A stretch of 22,377 bases of DNA from a virus: positions 1 through 22,377 of IMG/VR virus record IMGVR_UViG_3300042507_001316; one strand, 5' to 3'. Every line of letters begins with the position of its first letter. Position 1 is the stretch's first letter. The position numbers and the translations under genes are program-made. The notes below the pieces were generated by a model. The model saw only the letters and a list, made by a program, of their open reading frames with translations. It was not told where the DNA came from and searched no databases. Positions 1 to 5,050 of this stretch are shown here, one piece after another.

Positions 1-1
1 G

Positions 2-193
2 TTTGGGTTTGAATATAGTGAATTTGAGGATCTCTATCAAAAGGGTGGATATGATGTTGACACTAAAGATAATGTGTATTGTCATTTCTACATAAATGAG
101 TATGGTGATTGGTATAAGGATATTGAGTATGTTCACCAACTACAAAACCTGTACTTTGCACTCACAGGTGAGGAGCTAACAATCAAATGTTAA
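2..193 (+). CDS. Conserved Bacteroidota phage protein, C-terminal end (partial)
   Basis: An open frame runs in from the left window edge and ends at TAA 191-193, giving the last 63 residues of a protein whose start is outside. The end reads YVHQLQNLYFALTGEEL followed by TIKC. I recognise this tail from a family of short proteins that is very common in Bacteroidota genomes and their phages and has no known function; this recognition is from memory and was not searched. The visible part is rich in aromatic and acidic residues (repeated Tyr, Phe, Asp, Glu) and has no membrane segment or signal peptide. It is followed after about 57 bases by the recombination genes. A function cannot be given. 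Confidence 0.75.
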   Translation, partial: FGFEYSEFEDLYQKGGYDVDTKDNVYCHFYINEYGDWYKDIEYVHQLQNLYFALTGEELTIKC

Positions 194-225
194 TAACTTT
201 ATTTATTATATATGCAAAAGTTTCT

Positions 226-233
226 TATCTTTG
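226..233 (+). promoter_or_regulatory. Candidate Bacteroidota-type promoter -7 box (TATCTTTG)
   Basis: TATCTTTG matches the TAnnTTTG -7 element of Bacteroidota primary-sigma promoters. It lies 17 bases before the ATG at 251 and inside the short extension that would be translated from the ATG at 212, which favours 251 as the real start of the ERF gene. No good TTG/TTTG -33 element is visible at the usual distance, so this is tentative. Confidence 0.4.
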
Positions 234-250
234 ATGAAAATAAAAACAGT

Positions 251-805
251 ATGGAAAAAGAAATTAAAACAGCTACCGAGAAAATAAAGGAGCTGAACGA
301 GTTAGGGGGAGTCCTAACTCTACATCAAAAGTTACACCGGGCAAAGTTAGCCATCGGTAAGGTAACTAAGAACGCACAAAGTCATCATTCTAAGTATGCA
401 GATCTCAATGCCATCCTTGATGCTGTTGAGCCTGTATTACAAGAAAACGGCTTGTTATTAATCCAACCGATACATGGTAACAGTGTATGCACTCAAATAG
501 TCGACATTGACTCAGGTGCCATGTTGCAATCAACAATGGACTTACCTCAAAATGTCAACCCTCAACAGATGGGTAGTGCAATTTCTTACTATCGTAGGTA
601 CACCCTTCAAAGTGCTCTCTCATTGCAGGCAGTGGATGATGATGGCCAACAGGCATCTAAGGAACAACCAACTGAGACTAAAAAAGAATCATTGTCAACT
701 GAACGTTTCAATAATGCTCTTGCTAAGATTAAGGCTAATGAGTTCACAGTTGAGGAGTTGAAAGCTAAGTTTTATTTAACCAAAGAACAGGAGGCACAAC
801 TATGA
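251..805 (+). CDS. erf: ERF-family single-strand DNA annealing protein
   Basis: This 184-residue protein fits the ERF family of phage single-strand annealing proteins, which bind ssDNA and promote recA-independent recombination, genome circularisation or repair. Visible family hallmarks are HSKYADLNAILDAVEPVL near residues 46-63, followed by ENGLLLIQ, and QQMGSAISYYRRYTLQSAL at 105-123, followed by the acidic DDDG at 129-132. The C-terminal 50 residues are charged and probably a flexible partner-binding tail. An upstream ATG at 212 would add 13 residues, but a promoter-like box lies within that extension, so 251 is preferred. The stop overlaps the start of the nuclease gene (ATGA at 802-805), suggesting coupled translation and a joint annealase/exonuclease function. 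Family assignment is strong; the exact start is uncertain. Confidence 0.9.
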   Translation: MEKEIKTATEKIKELNELGGVLTLHQKLHRAKLAIGKVTKNAQSHHSKYADLNAILDAVEPVLQENGLLLIQPIHGNSVCTQIVDIDSGAMLQSTMDLPQNVNPQQMGSAISYYRRYTLQSALSLQAVDDDGQQASKEQPTETKKESLSTERFNNALAKIKANEFTVEELKAKFYLTKEQEAQL

Positions 806-1425
806 AATGGCGTCCATCACAATTAGGTAAGCTCATGACTAACTCAAGGAGTAAGTCTGAGCTATTGTCTGAGACTGCTAAGTCTGAGATTAGAAAAATA
901 GCTAAACAGGACTTCTTTGGATACAGCTCAGACATTAAGACTAAGCCAATGATTAAAGGAACTGATTGGGAGCAGGATGGTATTGACTTACTCAATGATG
1001 TTCGTTTCACTAAAAAGTACAGTAAGAACACAATCAGAGTAACTAATGAGCTAATGTCAGGGTGTTGTGATATACTAATGGATGATCTAATCATTGACAT
1101 TAAGAGCTCATGGTCATTAGAGACATTCCCGGCAACACCATCAGAAGGTGAGAACTCAGACTATGAGTGGCAGGGTAGAGGGTACATGTGGCTCTATGAT
1201 AGGCCATCATTTGAGTTAGTTTATACCATGTATGATACAGATGATACTCTGCTCACTGATTGGGATAACAAATCAATTCATAAGGTTAAACACATACCTG
1301 CACACCATAGGGTGACTGTGTTAAGATATGAGAGAGACTTAGCCATTGAGGAACAAATAAAAGAGAGATTACGGGCATGCTCTGAATATTATGCTCAATA
1401 TGTAAACGAATTAAATAATAAATAA
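802..1425 (+). CDS. PD-(D/E)XK recombination nuclease (YqaJ/lambda-exonuclease-like)
   Basis: The 207-residue product has the layout of phage PD-(D/E)XK exonucleases. An acidic residue lies in the KGTDWEQDG segment (Glu57); the core SGCCDILMDDLIIDIKSSW gives Asp90 and the Asp99-Ile-Lys101 pair; and a Q-x3-Y motif lies in EWQGRGYMWLY (Gln124, Tyr128), as in the YqaJ and lambda Exo groups. Such enzymes degrade one strand of a DNA end and hand ssDNA to a partner annealing protein, here the ERF protein whose stop overlaps this start. An AGGAGG stretch lies 7 bases before the ATG, unusual for this host type, but it is also coding sequence of the previous gene and may be chance. The C-terminal 40 residues are helical and basic. 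I infer a two-component recombinase; the precise nuclease subfamily was not searched. Confidence 0.8.
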   Translation: MKWRPSQLGKLMTNSRSKSELLSETAKSEIRKIAKQDFFGYSSDIKTKPMIKGTDWEQDGIDLLNDVRFTKKYSKNTIRVTNELMSGCCDILMDDLIIDIKSSWSLETFPATPSEGENSDYEWQGRGYMWLYDRPSFELVYTMYDTDDTLLTDWDNKSIHKVKHIPAHHRVTVLRYERDLAIEEQIKERLRACSEYYAQYVNELNNK

Positions 1426-1456
1426 AATATTAACAATTTAAAATAAAACATAAACA

Positions 1457-1792
1457 ATGTCAGATTTAACAATTAAAGGAGCGGTTAAGCTCGTAAATGA
1501 GGTTAAAGTAATCTCAGACCGATTCTCAGTAAGAGAGTTCGTAATCACAACACTTGACTCTAAGTATCCACAGGATATCTTATTCCAGGCAGTCAATGAT
1601 AAAATCGATATGATAGATTCATTGAGGAAGGCTCAAGTTGTTGATGTATCATTCAACCTTAGAGGGCGTGAGTTCAATGGTCGTTATTACAACACTTTGG
1701 ACGTGTGGAAAGTTACACATGATAAGGAGTTTGTTGATCCAGCATCTACAAGTGTTCAACCACAAGCTGAAAAGGATGACTTACCGTTCTAA
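1457..1792 (+). CDS. DUF3127-type single-stranded DNA-binding protein (OB fold)
   Basis: A 111-residue protein with the pattern of DUF3127, an OB-fold family found in Bacteroidota and their phages and regarded as ssDNA-binding. The segments FSVREFVITTLDSKYPQDI, then a VNDKID element, then VVDVSFNLRGREFNGRYYNT and the ending VWKV follow the family closely. The C-terminus is disordered, acidic and ends in DDLPF, like the acidic tip by which bacterial SSB proteins recruit partners. It follows the annealing protein and nuclease, so the three genes look like a complete recombination set. The leader is 31 bases of A+T-rich DNA with no Shine-Dalgarno site. Its last 17 bases overlap the start of the next gene. 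Confidence 0.85.
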   Translation: MSDLTIKGAVKLVNEVKVISDRFSVREFVITTLDSKYPQDILFQAVNDKIDMIDSLRKAQVVDVSFNLRGREFNGRYYNTLDVWKVTHDKEFVDPASTSVQPQAEKDDLPF

Positions 1793-1994
1793 GACAGTAT
1801 ATTTAAAACTTGATGAGTCATTCACTGAGTGGCTCAGAAAGGAACTCAAAGACCAACTGTCAAACAGATATAAGATCATTCACATGGCAGAGGATATGGG
1901 AGTGCCAAACATCACGCTGTACAGGTTCCTGCATGGCAAAGAGGTAAGAACTCCATTCTATGATAGTGCGTTTAAATACTTGATAAAGAAATGA
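1776..1994 (+). CDS. Small HTH-like protein (putative DNA-binding regulator)
   Basis: A 72-residue protein in a different frame, starting at the ATG inside the last codons of the ssDNA-binding gene. The frame is open further upstream (to 1638), but that part only shadows the previous gene, so 1776 is chosen. Residues 36-55 (roughly HMAEDMGVPNITLYRFLHGK) look like the recognition part of a helix-turn-helix: a helix, a Gly-Val-Pro turn, then a second helix ending in a Cro/XRE-like 'FLHGK'. I infer a small DNA-binding protein. No wing or dimerisation segment is obvious. Its stop overlaps the start of the next small ORF (ATGA at 1991-1994). Function is inferred from pattern only. Confidence 0.6.
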   Translation: MTYRSKTVYLKLDESFTEWLRKELKDQLSNRYKIIHMAEDMGVPNITLYRFLHGKEVRTPFYDSAFKYLIKK

Positions 1995-2074
1995 ATTACT
2001 TAGTACAGATAATGATTGACATTGAAGGGCAGTATTACATCCCTCAATCAATACTTGATAAGATAAAACACTGA
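1991..2074 (+). CDS. Very small ORF (27 residues), hypothetical
   Basis: The ATG at 1991 overlaps the TGA of the previous gene (ATGA), the same junction used by several certain genes here. It encodes MNYLVQIMIDIEGQYYIPQS followed by ILDKIKH. The TGA at 2072-2074 is the first base triplet of a strong hairpin (2072-2089), so translation would end exactly at the structured region. No family is recognised. The coupling to the HTH-like gene and the lack of any other gene here are the only support. Confidence 0.35.
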   Translation: MNYLVQIMIDIEGQYYIPQSILDKIKH

Positions 2075-2089
2075 GGTTCGGCAACCTCA
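2072..2089 (+). other. Perfect stem-loop at the edge of the non-coding island
   Basis: TGAGGTT pairs exactly with AACCTCA around a CGGC tetraloop. It begins at the stop codon of the 27-residue ORF. It is followed by CCCCCTTG rather than a run of T, so it is not a standard intrinsic terminator. It could end or stabilise the upstream transcript, or be part of the structured RNA that follows. Confidence 0.55.
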
Positions 2090-2090
2090 T

Positions 2091-2142
2091 CCCCCTTGTT
2101 CAAATCAGAAACCTAGGAAATTATGAACACACAGCAAGGGGG
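2091..2142 (+). other. Long-range hairpin CCCCCTTG / CAAGGGGG
   Basis: CCCCCTTG at 2091-2098 pairs perfectly with CAAGGGGG at 2135-2142. A second inner helix, TTCA at 2099-2102 with TGAA at 2123-2126, continues the stem after an asymmetric CACACAG-type bulge. The stem ends five bases before the tRNA-like element, so the two may stack in one RNA. No protein-coding reading is supported here. Confidence 0.5.
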
Positions 2143-2146
2143 TTTA

Positions 2147-2254
2147 TAGTCAGGTGGCAGAATGGTAATGCACACACAGCGAGTCGATGTACACGACAAC
2201 CATAAACAGAGTTGTGTGGTGGTATAAATAGGGGTTCGAGTCCTCTCCTGACTA
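2147..2254 (+). ncRNA. tRNA-like structure with an expanded anticodon arm
   Basis: The ends and core are those of a tRNA. A perfect 7-bp acceptor stem is present (AGTCAGG 2148-2154 with CCTGACT 2247-2253, extendable by T2147-A2254). T and G occupy positions 8-9. The D arm is GCA/TGC with the loop GAATGGTAA. A canonical T arm has stem AGGGG/CCTCT and loop TTCGAGT (2235-2241). The middle is abnormal: instead of a 5-bp stem and 7-base loop there is an 8-bp helix CACACAGC/GTTGTGTG (2173-2180, 2211-2218; one G-T pair). It encloses 30 bases, including a small hairpin GTCG-ATGTACA-CGAC whose 7-base loop would present GTA (Tyr) after a T. The element is about 107 bases, well above a normal tRNA, and CCA is not encoded. 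It may be a decayed tRNA, a tRNA with an inserted helix, or a tRNA-mimicking RNA. Confidence 0.55.
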
Positions 2255-2339
2255 CGAAAGCAGTTCGAATCTGCAAATCCATATAGTACAGAAGAGTCGA
2301 TACTTCTATCAGCCTTCGAGGTGCAAAAGGTGTCCATTG
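2255..2339 (+). other. Structured spacer with a second T-arm-like hairpin
   Basis: GCAG-TTCGAAT-CTGC at 2260-2274 is a 4-bp stem with a perfect T-loop sequence, only six bases after the tRNA-like element. It lacks a matching acceptor or D arm. AGAAG/CTTCT (2290-2294, 2303-2307) forms another hairpin, with loop AGTCGATA. The octamer GAGTCGAT occurs both here (2294-2302 region) and inside the tRNA-like element (2181-2188). No ORF is supported. Confidence 0.4.
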
Positions 2340-2397
2340 GGGGAGTACTTTGTATGGTAACAGATGAGGGGGAGCACATGACTCCCCTTTGTCATGT
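2340..2397 (+). promoter_or_regulatory. Two mutually exclusive hairpins (attenuator-like)
   Basis: GGGGAG at 2369-2374 can pair with CTCCCC at 2382-2387 (7-base loop). An upstream copy, GGGGAGT at 2340-2346, can pair equally well with ACTCCCC at 2381-2387. Alternatively ACATGAC at 2376-2382 pairs with GTCATGT at 2391-2397 around TCCCCTTT. The last fold and either of the first two cannot coexist. The arrangement sits 26 bases before the GTG of the next gene, as a leader switch would. There is no strong T run, so classic termination is doubtful; control of translation is possible. Confidence 0.4.
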
Positions 2398-2422
2398 TGA
2401 TAACTTTAATTACCTTCGCTAA

Positions 2423-2713
2423 GTGTTAATCATTGACCTGCATAGAAAACAGAAACCATTTGCTGTTACTGTAAGTAATGAAACAATCGGACGGCTCTAC
2501 TCAATACTGTTCAAAGATAGATATATCAGATGCAATGACATGACCCGGTATGAAATACGTTGGTTTTGTGACAACATCAACCTGTTCAAAGTAACACATG
2601 AGACAATACATGGCAAAGTATATGAATACAGAAGGTTTAAAAAGTCAATTAATAACACAATGAAACACAATTTTTTAGTAAGAAATAAGATAATCAATGA
2701 TACATACATCTGA
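2423..2713 (+). CDS. Hypothetical protein (96 residues, GTG start)
   Basis: This is the first gene after the structured island. The only start near the beginning of the frame is GTG at 2423; the next methionine would remove more than a third of the protein. The product is basic and rich in Arg, Lys, Tyr, Phe and Asn, with the stretches VSNETIGRLYSILFKDRY and MTRYEIRWFCDNINLF suggesting helical segments. There is no signal peptide, membrane helix or motif I recognise. It overlaps the next gene by 17 bases in another frame. It belongs to a run of four small unknown genes between recombination and packaging, a place where phages often keep accessory host-takeover or anti-defence genes, but that role is only inferred from position. 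Confidence 0.55.
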   Translation: MLIIDLHRKQKPFAVTVSNETIGRLYSILFKDRYIRCNDMTRYEIRWFCDNINLFKVTHETIHGKVYEYRRFKKSINNTMKHNFLVRNKIINDTYI

Positions 2714-2882
2714 AATAATTAAAATCGCTCAGGATCATGATACAGCAATTAAATTAGTTGACATCATAACTGATATTGGATTTGACTATATTTGTAATCC
2801 TATTGATGCACTCAATTACGCCAAAAGAATAAACGTATTAAAGAACGAAATAAACAACTACTATGAACTCAAAAGAAAGTAA
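2697..2882 (+). CDS. Hypothetical small protein (61 residues)
   Basis: Starts at ATG 2697 inside the end of the previous gene and itself overlaps the next by 20 bases. The sequence (for example EIIKIAQDHDTAIKLVDIIT, then a YICNPIDALNYAKRINVLKNE-like stretch) is predicted by eye to be almost wholly helical, with a mixed-charge C-terminus. No family or motif is recognised. The tight overlaps on both sides argue that it is a real, translated member of the small-gene run. Confidence 0.55.
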   Translation: MIHTSEIIKIAQDHDTAIKLVDIITDIGFDYICNPIDALNYAKRINVLKNEINNYYELKRK

Positions 2883-3051
2883 GAACATCTACTCATTCAA
2901 CTTTGAGACTAAAACGGCATACATCAATGATGAGCCAATCGGAACCATTGTTGATCACTCAGATACTATTATAAACGTGGTATGGGATAATGGAATGAAA
3001 CAAGAGTTTAGACTGTACAATCAAGTAAAAAATATACACAATGAAGCATAG
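2863..3051 (+). CDS. Hypothetical small protein (62 residues)
   Basis: ATG 2863 lies within the end of the previous gene, and the stop lies 11 bases past the start of the next. The product is probably a small beta-rich domain: IYSFNFETKTAYINDEPIGT, then IVDHSDTIINVVWDNGMKQE, with alternating polar and hydrophobic residues and Gly/Asp turns, like a one-sheet or SH3-like fold. It has no cysteines, no membrane segment and no motif I can name. Function unknown. Confidence 0.55.
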   Translation: MNSKESKNIYSFNFETKTAYINDEPIGTIVDHSDTIINVVWDNGMKQEFRLYNQVKNIHNEA

Positions 3052-3262
3052 ATTTAAAGTAGCCTTAGGACTTACAATACTACCTGTATTTACAACTCTT
3101 TATTTTGCAGATAAGTTCGTTTTATTATTCATGCCATGGAAGAGTTCAGAGACCATCCAAAAGTGGCTGTATGACCCTAAAAAAGCAACTGAGAGCCTTA
3201 TGAGAGTCATAGTTGCACTGGCAATCATTGGACTTTATTATCTCGTGGTAAACATGTTTTGA
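3041..3262 (+). CDS. Small membrane protein (two transmembrane helices)
   Basis: A 73-residue protein with two clear hydrophobic segments. Residues about 7-31 contain VALGLTILPVFTTLYFADKF and continue to LLFM; residues about 54-73 contain MRVIVALAIIGLYYLVVNMF. They are separated by a polar segment, PWKSSETIQKWLYDPKKATE. A positive N-terminus (MKHRFK) suggests an inside N-terminus and hence an inside C-terminus. It sits directly before the terminase genes and after three small unknown genes. It could be an inner-membrane accessory protein, for example superinfection exclusion, but holin-like genes normally lie in the lysis region and the position argues against that. Function is not assigned. 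Confidence 0.6.
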   Translation: MKHRFKVALGLTILPVFTTLYFADKFVLLFMPWKSSETIQKWLYDPKKATESLMRVIVALAIIGLYYLVVNMF

Positions 3263-3271
3263 TTTATTGAG

Positions 3272-3279
3272 TATCTTTG
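3272..3279 (+). promoter_or_regulatory. Candidate promoter -7 box (TATCTTTG) before terminase
   Basis: TATCTTTG fits the Bacteroidota TAnnTTTG element and lies only 8 bases before the ATG at 3288. A transcript starting at the usual distance would be nearly leaderless. A TTG at 3259-3261 is closer than the normal -33 spacing. It would start the packaging transcription unit. Confidence 0.35.
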
Positions 3280-3287
3280 AAATAAAA

Positions 3288-3653
3288 ATGCCAAGACCAA
3301 AAGCAAATATCAACTGGGAAATGGCTGCCAGATTAGTTGAGGCAGGATGTGATGGAGTAGAGTGTGCATCTTATTTTGGAATAGATCCAGAGACTTTTTA
3401 CAACAGATGTAAAGAGGATTTAAATATGGGTTTCACCGAGTTTTTGAGACAAAACAGAAGTAAAGGAAATGCACTATTGAAAGCCAAACAATTTGAGGCT
3501 GCCCTTGAGGATAAAGATAGAGGCATGTTGATATGGTTAGGTAAGCAAAGATTAGGACAGTCAGACAAACAACAAATCGATCAAACCCAAACTAATGTAG
3601 ATCTCACTGGATTAAGCTCCGATGACATCAGACAACTCCTCAAAGGTGAATGA
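3288..3653 (+). CDS. terS: Terminase small subunit
   Basis: The 121-residue product begins MPRPKANINWEMAARLVEAG and continues with a helix-turn-helix-like stretch, VECASYFGIDPETFYNRCKE. It then has the conserved-looking RSKGNALLKAKQFEAALEDK and MLIWLGKQRLGQSDK. This order (basic N-terminus, HTH for DNA-end recognition, helical oligomerisation region) is that of small terminase subunits of Bacteroidota phages and prophages. The protein binds the packaging site and loads the large subunit. ATG 3288 is preferred over a TTG at 3267, because the N-terminus MPRPK is typical and a promoter-like box lies in between. Its last 32 bases overlap the start of the large subunit gene. Confidence 0.85.
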   Translation: MPRPKANINWEMAARLVEAGCDGVECASYFGIDPETFYNRCKEDLNMGFTEFLRQNRSKGNALLKAKQFEAALEDKDRGMLIWLGKQRLGQSDKQQIDQTQTNVDLTGLSSDDIRQLLKGE

Positions 3654-4995
3654 TAAGCAAAACGCCATACTACAGATACTACGCCTCGAATTGTGCCGTC
3701 GGGAATTTTGGGAATTTTGTCTCTACTATGACCCGCAATTCTTTGAAAGTAGAGTATTTCTCCAACATGTCGCAGAGGCATTCCAAGAGATAGAGGATGG
3801 CTCAATCAGATCATTGAGTGTATCCATGCCTCCAAGGGCTGGCAAATCTTATGTCAGTTCACTGTTTTGTGCATGGACCATTGGCAGGAATCCTGCAAGG
3901 TCAGTGATGAGAAACGCATGTACAGCAACACTATATCTGAAATTCTCTTATGATGTCAGGAACATTGTCAAGAGTGATAAGTTCAAACAGGTATTCCCAA
4001 CCGTTCAACTGAGTGAGGACAAAGCCAACCTTCAAGGATGGAACACTAATTCAGCTAAACAAGTGAGCTACTTTGGTGCAGGGGTGGGAGGTACTATTAT
4101 AGGGTTTGGTGCAGATAACATTGCAGTAACCGATGACCTTTACACAGGATTAGAACAGGCATTGTCAGATACTCAGAATGAAAGGATCATCCAATGGAAG
4201 GAGGCAACACATGACAGCCGTTTTGAAAGTGGATGCAAGAGAATTGACATAGGCACTCGATGGAGCTTAAATGACGTGATAGGTAGGCAAATGAATGATG
4301 GGATGTATGATAAGTCCATTGTTATCCCTGCATTGATAGATGGTCGCTCATTTTGTGAGTCAGTGATGACCACAGAGGAGTACCTGGATAAGAAAAAACG
4401 TACTGAGCCATCCATCTGGGAGGCTGAATATATGCAGTCACCTGTTGATATTGAGGGCAGGTTATTCAATGACCTCAAAACTATTCCACTAACTGAGTTC
4501 AACAGCATCAAAGATAAGGTCCAGGGGTGCATTGCTTACTGTGATGTGGCAGATGCCGGGGCTGACTTCACTGCATTCGCTATCTTAGCTGTGGCAGGTA
4601 ATGAGTTCTATCTGGTTGATTATGTGTTCAACAAGTCCAACACTGATATTACCATGCCATTGATATCAGATAAGCTCAACAAGTGGAACGTAACCTATTG
4701 CAGGGTGGAATCCAACTCAATGGGTGCCATGTTTGCAAGAGGGTTGCAAAAGATCACAACAGCCCGTATCCTTCCTGTTCATAACTCAGTGAATAAGATA
4801 ACACGTATCATCATGCAAAGCGTTTGGATACAACAACGCATTACATTCGTTAACAATGGCACCCCAGAATGTGAGTTGTTCCTGCAGAACGTACTCCATT
4901 TCAGTAAGGAGGGTAAAAATAAGAATGATGATGCACCCGATTGCCTGGCAGGTCTATCAATATTCGCTCAATCTATGTTCAAACAGCTGGCATAA
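3622..4995 (+). CDS. terL: Terminase large subunit (packaging ATPase and nuclease)
   Basis: A full-length 457-residue packaging motor. The ATPase domain shows Walker A SMPPRAGKSYVS (lysine near residue 75) and Walker B NIAVTDDLY (Asp171-Asp172). The RNase-H-like nuclease shows YCDVADAGADFTAFAIL (Asp308 and nearby acids), RVESNSMGAMFARGL (Glu363) and NKNDDAPDCLAGL (Asp437/Asp440), giving the expected acidic metal-binding set. It pumps DNA into proheads and cuts it. The gene starts inside the small subunit gene in another frame, which fits coupled synthesis. After its stop, a short gap holds a CCCCCTTTTTTG run without a matching stem and the next promoter-like box. Confidence 0.97.
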   Translation: MTSDNSSKVNDKQNAILQILRLELCRREFWEFCLYYDPQFFESRVFLQHVAEAFQEIEDGSIRSLSVSMPPRAGKSYVSSLFCAWTIGRNPARSVMRNACTATLYLKFSYDVRNIVKSDKFKQVFPTVQLSEDKANLQGWNTNSAKQVSYFGAGVGGTIIGFGADNIAVTDDLYTGLEQALSDTQNERIIQWKEATHDSRFESGCKRIDIGTRWSLNDVIGRQMNDGMYDKSIVIPALIDGRSFCESVMTTEEYLDKKKRTEPSIWEAEYMQSPVDIEGRLFNDLKTIPLTEFNSIKDKVQGCIAYCDVADAGADFTAFAILAVAGNEFYLVDYVFNKSNTDITMPLISDKLNKWNVTYCRVESNSMGAMFARGLQKITTARILPVHNSVNKITRIIMQSVWIQQRITFVNNGTPECELFLQNVLHFSKEGKNKNDDAPDCLAGLSIFAQSMFKQLA

Positions 4996-5027
4996 TTAAA
5001 CCCCCTTTTTTGTATTAAAATAATGCT

Positions 5028-5035
5028 TACATTTG
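5028..5035 (+). promoter_or_regulatory. Candidate promoter -7 box (TACATTTG) before portal gene
   Basis: TACATTTG fits TAnnTTTG and lies 15 bases before the portal ATG. A TTG at 5010-5012, within TTTTTTG, lies 15 bases upstream, slightly closer than the usual -33 distance. This is the best -33/-7 pair of the candidate boxes in the window. Confidence 0.4.
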
Positions 5036-5050
5036 CCAAAACAATATTGA

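Noticed and set aside
765-1100. A 111-codon open frame on the minus strand over the nuclease gene.
   Set aside because: It mirrors a well-supported plus-strand gene, has Ser/Leu-rich low-complexity content and no start context or neighbours on that strand.
1638-1775. Upstream extension of the HTH-like gene to ATG 1638.
   Set aside because: The region is fully inside the ssDNA-binding gene, and its translation looks like an out-of-frame shadow.
2147-2254. A standard tRNA with a group I intron in the anticodon loop.
   Set aside because: The extra sequence in the loop is only about 30 bases, far too short for a group I intron core, and no splice elements are visible.
2255-2290. A second complete tRNA around the T-arm-like hairpin at 2260-2274.
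   Set aside because: No upstream sequence pairs with the bases after the hairpin to make an acceptor stem, and no D or anticodon arm can be placed.
2113-2379. An 88-codon minus-strand frame across the structured island.
   Set aside because: Composition is Cys/Ser/Thr-rich and follows the reverse complement of tRNA-like hairpins; the structures explain the sequence better than a protein does.
3267-3287. TTG 3267 as the start of the small terminase.
   Set aside because: The added residues (MSIFEIK) span a promoter-like box, and MPRPK at 3288 is the typical N-terminus.
5001-5015. CCCCCTTTTTTG after the large terminase as an intrinsic terminator.
   Set aside because: No complementary G-rich arm lies just upstream, so there is no stem before the T run.
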